DNA from: GCA-003244245 sp050699515
GTDB lineage: Bacteria; Actinomycetota; Actinomycetes; Mycobacteriales; Pseudonocardiaceae
DNA length: 64,000 nucleotides
NCBI GenBank assembly: GCA_050699515.1
Contig: JBOHFF010000101.1
Span: forward strand, 1 to 64,000
Direction: 5' to 3'
Shown here: positions 60,750 to 64,000 of the stretch, in pieces
Numbering within the stretch: the first letter of the stretch is position 1
Layout: each line of letters starts with the position of its first letter
Program-made: the position numbers and the translations under genes
The notes under the pieces: generated by a model
The model's database searches: none
Seen by the model: the letters and a program-made list of their open reading frames with translations, nothing else
Told to the model about the DNA's origin: nothing

Positions 60750-61943
60750 TTACATCTGTGCGGGGTCGGCAAGCAGGGTGGCGGGGTCGTAGTGCAGTCG
60801 TTTCTGCACCGGGGGGCGCACGGTGGCTAGCACGTCGGCGATGTCATGTCCCGCGGTGCCGGCGCCGAACAGGTCGTTCAACTCGTAGCGGCCGTGCGCG
60901 ATCTGGGTGCGGACCGCGTCGGTGATCTCGACAGGCTCGTGTGAGGTGAAGACCACGTTGGGGCCGCATTCGCGGTTGCGCTGGCGGGTGCCGATGCTCA
61001 CCGCCGGCGTCCCGAGATAGGCGCCTTCGCGCAGCGCCGCCGACGAGTTGCCGATCATGCAGGCGCAGTGCGTCATCAGCCGGGCGAACTCTTCCGGGTG
61101 CAGGTTGCTGAAGAAATGGCAGCGCCGCGCCAGACCCTGCTCGCGGAACTGCCGGATCCCGGTGGCGACCTCGGCGCTACCGGCGTCCACATTCGGCCAG
61201 AAGACCAGCGCCTGCATCCCGATCGAGGAGACCGCACGCAAGGTGGCGGTCATCTGTGCCAGACCGTGGCCGTACTCGGTGGTGACGCCGTGCTGCATCA
61301 CCAGCAGGAAAGGCTGCTCCGGATCGATCGGCGAGCCGGCGCCGCAGTGGCTGGCCAACGCGTCCCGGCGGGTTCCGGCCTGGGCGCGCGCGGCCAAGTC
61401 GATCGACGGGCAGCCGACGTTGAACACGTATTGCGGGTCCTCACCCATCGCGATGACGCGGCGGGCGGACAGCTCGGTGGCCGGGAAGTGGATGTGTGAC
61501 AGCTTGGTGATCGCGTGCCGAACGCTCTCGTCGATCGACCCGGACACCTCGCCGCCCTGGGTGTGTGCAACGGGGATGTTCATGTAGGCGCCGGCGATCG
61601 CCGTCGAGATCGTCTCGAACCGGTCGGCCACGGTGACCACGATGTCCGGTTCGAGTCGCTCGAAGGCGGTCGGCAGCTCCAACAGGCCCAACCCGGTGGA
61701 TCTCGCCATCGTCGCGGGCGTCTGACCTTCGATGATGAACGAGATCTTCGCGTCGGGCGTGAAACCGGCGGCCTCGAGTACCTTGACCGCGCTGCCGAAG
61801 CGTTCCAGCAGGGCCGACGCCGCAGCGATCACCTGGAGCTCCAGCGCGGGGTGATCGCGTACGGCCTCCAGCACCGTGGTGATCCGGGCCAGGTTGGCCC
61901 GGCTGGCAACGACCACGCAGATCTTCCTGCGGCGATCAGGCAC
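60750..61943 (-). CDS. UDP-N-acetylglucosamine 2-epimerase, hydrolysing NeuC type
   Basis: 397 aa. The GT-B-like fold begins KICVVVASRANLARITTVLE. Catalytic words are DIVVTVADRFETISTAIAGA, NIPVAHTQGGEVSGSIDESV, RHAITKLSHIHFPATELSAR and MIGNSSAALREGAYLGTPAV. IDESVRHAITKLSH is the hydrolysing-type (NeuC/NnaA) signature, giving ManNAc plus UDP. It probably supplies the sugar for the NeuB-like synthase nearby, on the opposite strand. Confidence 0.88.
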   Translation of the reverse strand: MPDRRRKICVVVASRANLARITTVLEAVRDHPALELQVIAAASALLERFGSAVKVLEAAGFTPDAKISFIIEGQTPATMARSTGLGLLELPTAFERLEPDIVVTVADRFETISTAIAGAYMNIPVAHTQGGEVSGSIDESVRHAITKLSHIHFPATELSARRVIAMGEDPQYVFNVGCPSIDLAARAQAGTRRDALASHCGAGSPIDPEQPFLLVMQHGVTTEYGHGLAQMTATLRAVSSIGMQALVFWPNVDAGSAEVATGIRQFREQGLARRCHFFSNLHPEEFARLMTHCACMIGNSSAALREGAYLGTPAVSIGTRQRNRECGPNVVFTSHEPVEITDAVRTQIAHGRYELNDLFGAGTAGHDIADVLATVRPPVQKRLHYDPATLLADPAQM

Positions 61944-62025
61944 GTTGGTGCCTCCTGGACACGATGACGGGAAGACAACACGTGCGTTGATCGAATCCTA
62001 CAGTCATCCACCAGGAGAAAGCGTG

Positions 62026-62943
62026 TTACCCGAGCTCACCCGCTCGGCGGGCCCGGACATTGCGTAGGAACTGCGCGGCGGCGAGCTCCAGGGCAGGCCA
62101 GTCCGGCTCGGTGGGCGAGTCGGGGGCGAGCAGGAAGCCGCGATGCCCGTCGTCGGACAGGCGCTGGGCGACGACGGTGAACCCGGCGAGGTCGAACAGT
62201 GCCACCGCTGTCGGACCGGTCAGGTAGTAGGGATGGTCGATCTTGACCGCTTGTTCGACGTTGCTGGTCCGGCGGAGCAGGACACCGATGTCGACGATGT
62301 CGACGAACGCGCGGCCTCCGTCGGATGTCATCCGACGGAGCGAGGTCAGCGTGCCGCGGAGGTCCAGCAGATGGTCGATTGTCTGGCACAGCAGCACCAG
62401 GTCCCACGTCCGCGTTCCGGGGTCGAAATCCTCGGCCAGACCTGCGATCGTCTCCAGGCCGGCGGCGCGCGCGACCGCCAGCTCGTCCGGGGCGGGGTCG
62501 AGGACCGTCACCTGCGCGCCCAGCCGATCTGCCAGTACCTTGGCGACCACACCCGTTGAGCCGCCGACGTCGAGAATGGTGCGCGGCGCCGACGGCAACA
62601 GCGGGTACAGAAACGGTGCCAGCTCCGCGGCGTAGGCGCGCTGATCACGTTGTACGGTCTGGGCGTCGATGCGACGGCCGTGGTAGGCCGACACCAGCGG
62701 GCGGTAGATCTTGGAGTAGAAGTGGGTGTACTGGGAAGCACTCAGCCGCGGGCTGAGGTAGCCCAGTCCGCAACCCTGGCACACCACGAGGGTGGCCGGG
62801 TAGCCGTAGCGGTCTCGATCGGCGACCTCGATGACACGGTCGACTGCCCCACACAGGTTGCACTCTGTGGGATACAGGGTCGCTTGCGCGCCGTAATCGT
62901 AACCGAGTGCAGTGATACGTTCGCTGTAAATCGTTCGAGTCAT
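62026..62943 (-). CDS. SAM methyltransferase with N-terminal zinc-binding domain
   Basis: 305 aa. N-terminal zinc knuckle: ECNLCGAVDRVIEVADRDRY and VVCQGCGLGYLSPRL (CxxC ... CxxC). SAM motif I: TILDVGGSTGVVAKVLADRL, with VTVLDPAPDELAVARAAGLE and DLVLLCQTIDHLLDLRGTLT. This is the Methyltransf_23-like group common in nonulosonic-acid and surface-glycan loci. Acceptor unknown. Divergent from the NeuB-like gene. Confidence 0.85.
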   Translation of the reverse strand: MTRTIYSERITALGYDYGAQATLYPTECNLCGAVDRVIEVADRDRYGYPATLVVCQGCGLGYLSPRLSASQYTHFYSKIYRPLVSAYHGRRIDAQTVQRDQRAYAAELAPFLYPLLPSAPRTILDVGGSTGVVAKVLADRLGAQVTVLDPAPDELAVARAAGLETIAGLAEDFDPGTRTWDLVLLCQTIDHLLDLRGTLTSLRRMTSDGGRAFVDIVDIGVLLRRTSNVEQAVKIDHPYYLTGPTAVALFDLAGFTVVAQRLSDDGHRGFLLAPDSPTEPDWPALELAAAQFLRNVRARRAGELG

Positions 62944-62981
62944 GATATTCGTCCATTCGGGAACGCTGGGGGTTGCGTAGC

Positions 62982-64000
62982 GTGAATATACTCGAATGGG
63001 ACCATCGTGTCGCGGTCATCGGTGAGGTCGGCCAGGCTCACGACGGCAGTCTGGGTACCGCGCACGCGTACATCGACGCAATCGCCGACGCGGGTGCCGA
63101 TGCGGTGAAGTTCCAAACACACATCGCTGCAGCCGAGAGCCGAACTGATGAACCCTGGCGGGTCGAGTTCAGCTACGCAGATGACACCCGCTACCAGTAC
63201 TGGCAACGGATGGAGTTCCCCGCGCAGGCCTGGGCGGGACTGCGCCGCCACGCGCAGGACCGCGGGCTGGCCTTTCTCAGTTCACCGTTCTCGCTGGAAG
63301 CGGTCGAGTTGCTGCGCCGCGTCGGGGTCGCCGCCTGGAAGATCGCTTCCGGCGAGGTCGCCAATCCGCAACTGCTCGACGCGGTGGCCCACACCGGTGC
63401 ACCGGTGCTGCTCTCCAGCGGGATGAGCGGCTGGGCCGAGCTCGATGACGCCGTTGCGCGGCTCCGTGCGACCGGGGCCGGGCCGTTGGCCGTGCTGCAG
63501 TGCACGTCGGCCTACCCGGTCGAGCCGCAGCGGGTCGGACTCAATGTGGTGCGCGAGATCCGGGAGCGCTACGGGTGCGCGGCGGGTCTGTCCGACCACT
63601 CCGGGACGATCTTTCCAGCACTCGGCGCGGTCACCCTCGGCGCGCGGGTGATCGAGGTGCACGTGACACTCTCGCGCGAGATGTTCGGCCCGGACGTGGC
63701 AGCGTCGGTGACCACCGGAGAGCTCCGGCAGCTCATCGAGGGCGTCCGCTACCTCAGCGCGGCGCTAGCCGCGCCCGTCGACAAGGACGAGATCGCCGCC
63801 GAGCTGGCGCCGATGCGCGCGCTGTTCGGCCGCTCCCTGGTCGCCCGGGACGCGCTGCCCGCCGGGCACGTGCTCAGCGCGAGCGACCTGATCGCCAAGA
63901 AGCCGTCCGGTGGCATCCCCCCGACCCGGCTCGGTTCGCTGATCGGCCGCCGCCTGAACCGCGCGCTCACAGCAGATGAGCCACTCGACGACGGTGACAC
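62982..64000 (+). CDS. N-acetylneuraminate (nonulosonic acid) synthase NeuB-like, 3' partial
   Basis: The frame is open from GTG to the end of the window (339 codons). TIM-barrel part: RVAVIGEVGQAHDGSLGTAH, GADAVKFQTHIAAAES (K for the phosphate), AFLSSPFSLEAVELLRRVGV, AAWKIASGEVANPQLLDAVA, PVLLSSGMSGWAELDDAV, LAVLQCTSAYPVEP and AAGLSDHSGTIFPALGAVTL. The C-terminal SAF (antifreeze-like) domain follows: LVARDALPAGHVLSASDLIA. The enzyme condenses PEP with a ManNAc-type sugar. The last residues lie beyond the window. Confidence 0.92.
   Translation, partial: MNILEWDHRVAVIGEVGQAHDGSLGTAHAYIDAIADAGADAVKFQTHIAAAESRTDEPWRVEFSYADDTRYQYWQRMEFPAQAWAGLRRHAQDRGLAFLSSPFSLEAVELLRRVGVAAWKIASGEVANPQLLDAVAHTGAPVLLSSGMSGWAELDDAVARLRATGAGPLAVLQCTSAYPVEPQRVGLNVVREIRERYGCAAGLSDHSGTIFPALGAVTLGARVIEVHVTLSREMFGPDVAASVTTGELRQLIEGVRYLSAALAAPVDKDEIAAELAPMRALFGRSLVARDALPAGHVLSASDLIAKKPSGGIPPTRLGSLIGRRLNRALTADEPLDDGD

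Overview
The window is high-GC actinobacterial chromosome. Two things suggest an order Pseudonocardiales-type organism. The left third keeps the gene order known from Mycobacterium (senX3-regX3-ppx ... proC-bS22-serB1-like ... hemA-hemC-hemD-hemB ... hemL-thioredoxin, M. tuberculosis Rv0490 to Rv0526) while also carrying rex in front of hemA and a BldN-like sigma factor with a membrane partner, as in Streptomyces. The right part is rich in XRE/DUF5753 regulators typical of filamentous actinomycetes. The genus assignment is inference.

Region 1 (1-22130) is conserved core. It starts with the end of a sensor kinase and its OmpR-type regulator, then Ppx/GppA phosphatase, a sugar-isomerase-like protein, proline dehydrogenase and ProC. 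Next come a small wHTH protein, ribosomal protein bS22 (33 aa) and a HAD phosphatase. An ECF sigma factor with a DUF5667 membrane partner follows, then a glutaredoxin-like protein, a membrane sulfite-oxidase-type molybdoenzyme and a fasciclin lipoprotein. The tetrapyrrole operon rex-hemA-hemC-hemD is overlapping and preceded by a Rex-type operator; hemB and hemL follow. The HemC here lacks the cysteine that carries the dipyrromethane cofactor, the most striking single-residue anomaly in the window.

Region 2 (22131-47770) is accessory. The cytochrome c biogenesis genes expected after the thioredoxin lipoprotein are not there. Instead there are: a decayed toxin-antitoxin remnant; a tight three-gene cassette (duplicated-domain protein, DUF6879, XRE-DUF5753) behind its own promoter; a perfect 19-bp-arm inverted repeat beside a beheaded flavoprotein gene; an RCK-type channel; a HAD/methyltransferase pair; two large adjacent genes I cannot assign; small enzymes; an HTH-HTH-Nudix-like regulator in a nest of overlapping small genes; a gene graveyard (epimerase, MetE-like and ABC-ATPase fragments); a Tat-exported flavin amine oxidase; a cupredoxin lipoprotein; VapBC; and an AMP-ligase stub.

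Region 3 (47771-64000) holds thiC-thiD under a TPP riboswitch, a nucleotide-sugar dehydrogenase and a NarL-type two-component pair with three 11-bp iterons upstream. It also holds a 2-hydroxyacid dehydrogenase, a vanadium-dependent haloperoxidase, and a disturbed kinase/XRE neighbourhood in which one gene is frameshifted and another has no start codon. It ends in a nonulosonic (sialic-like) acid cluster (NeuC-like epimerase, methyltransferase, NeuB-like synthase) that runs off the right edge. No tRNA, rRNA, CRISPR array or intact insertion sequence was recognised.
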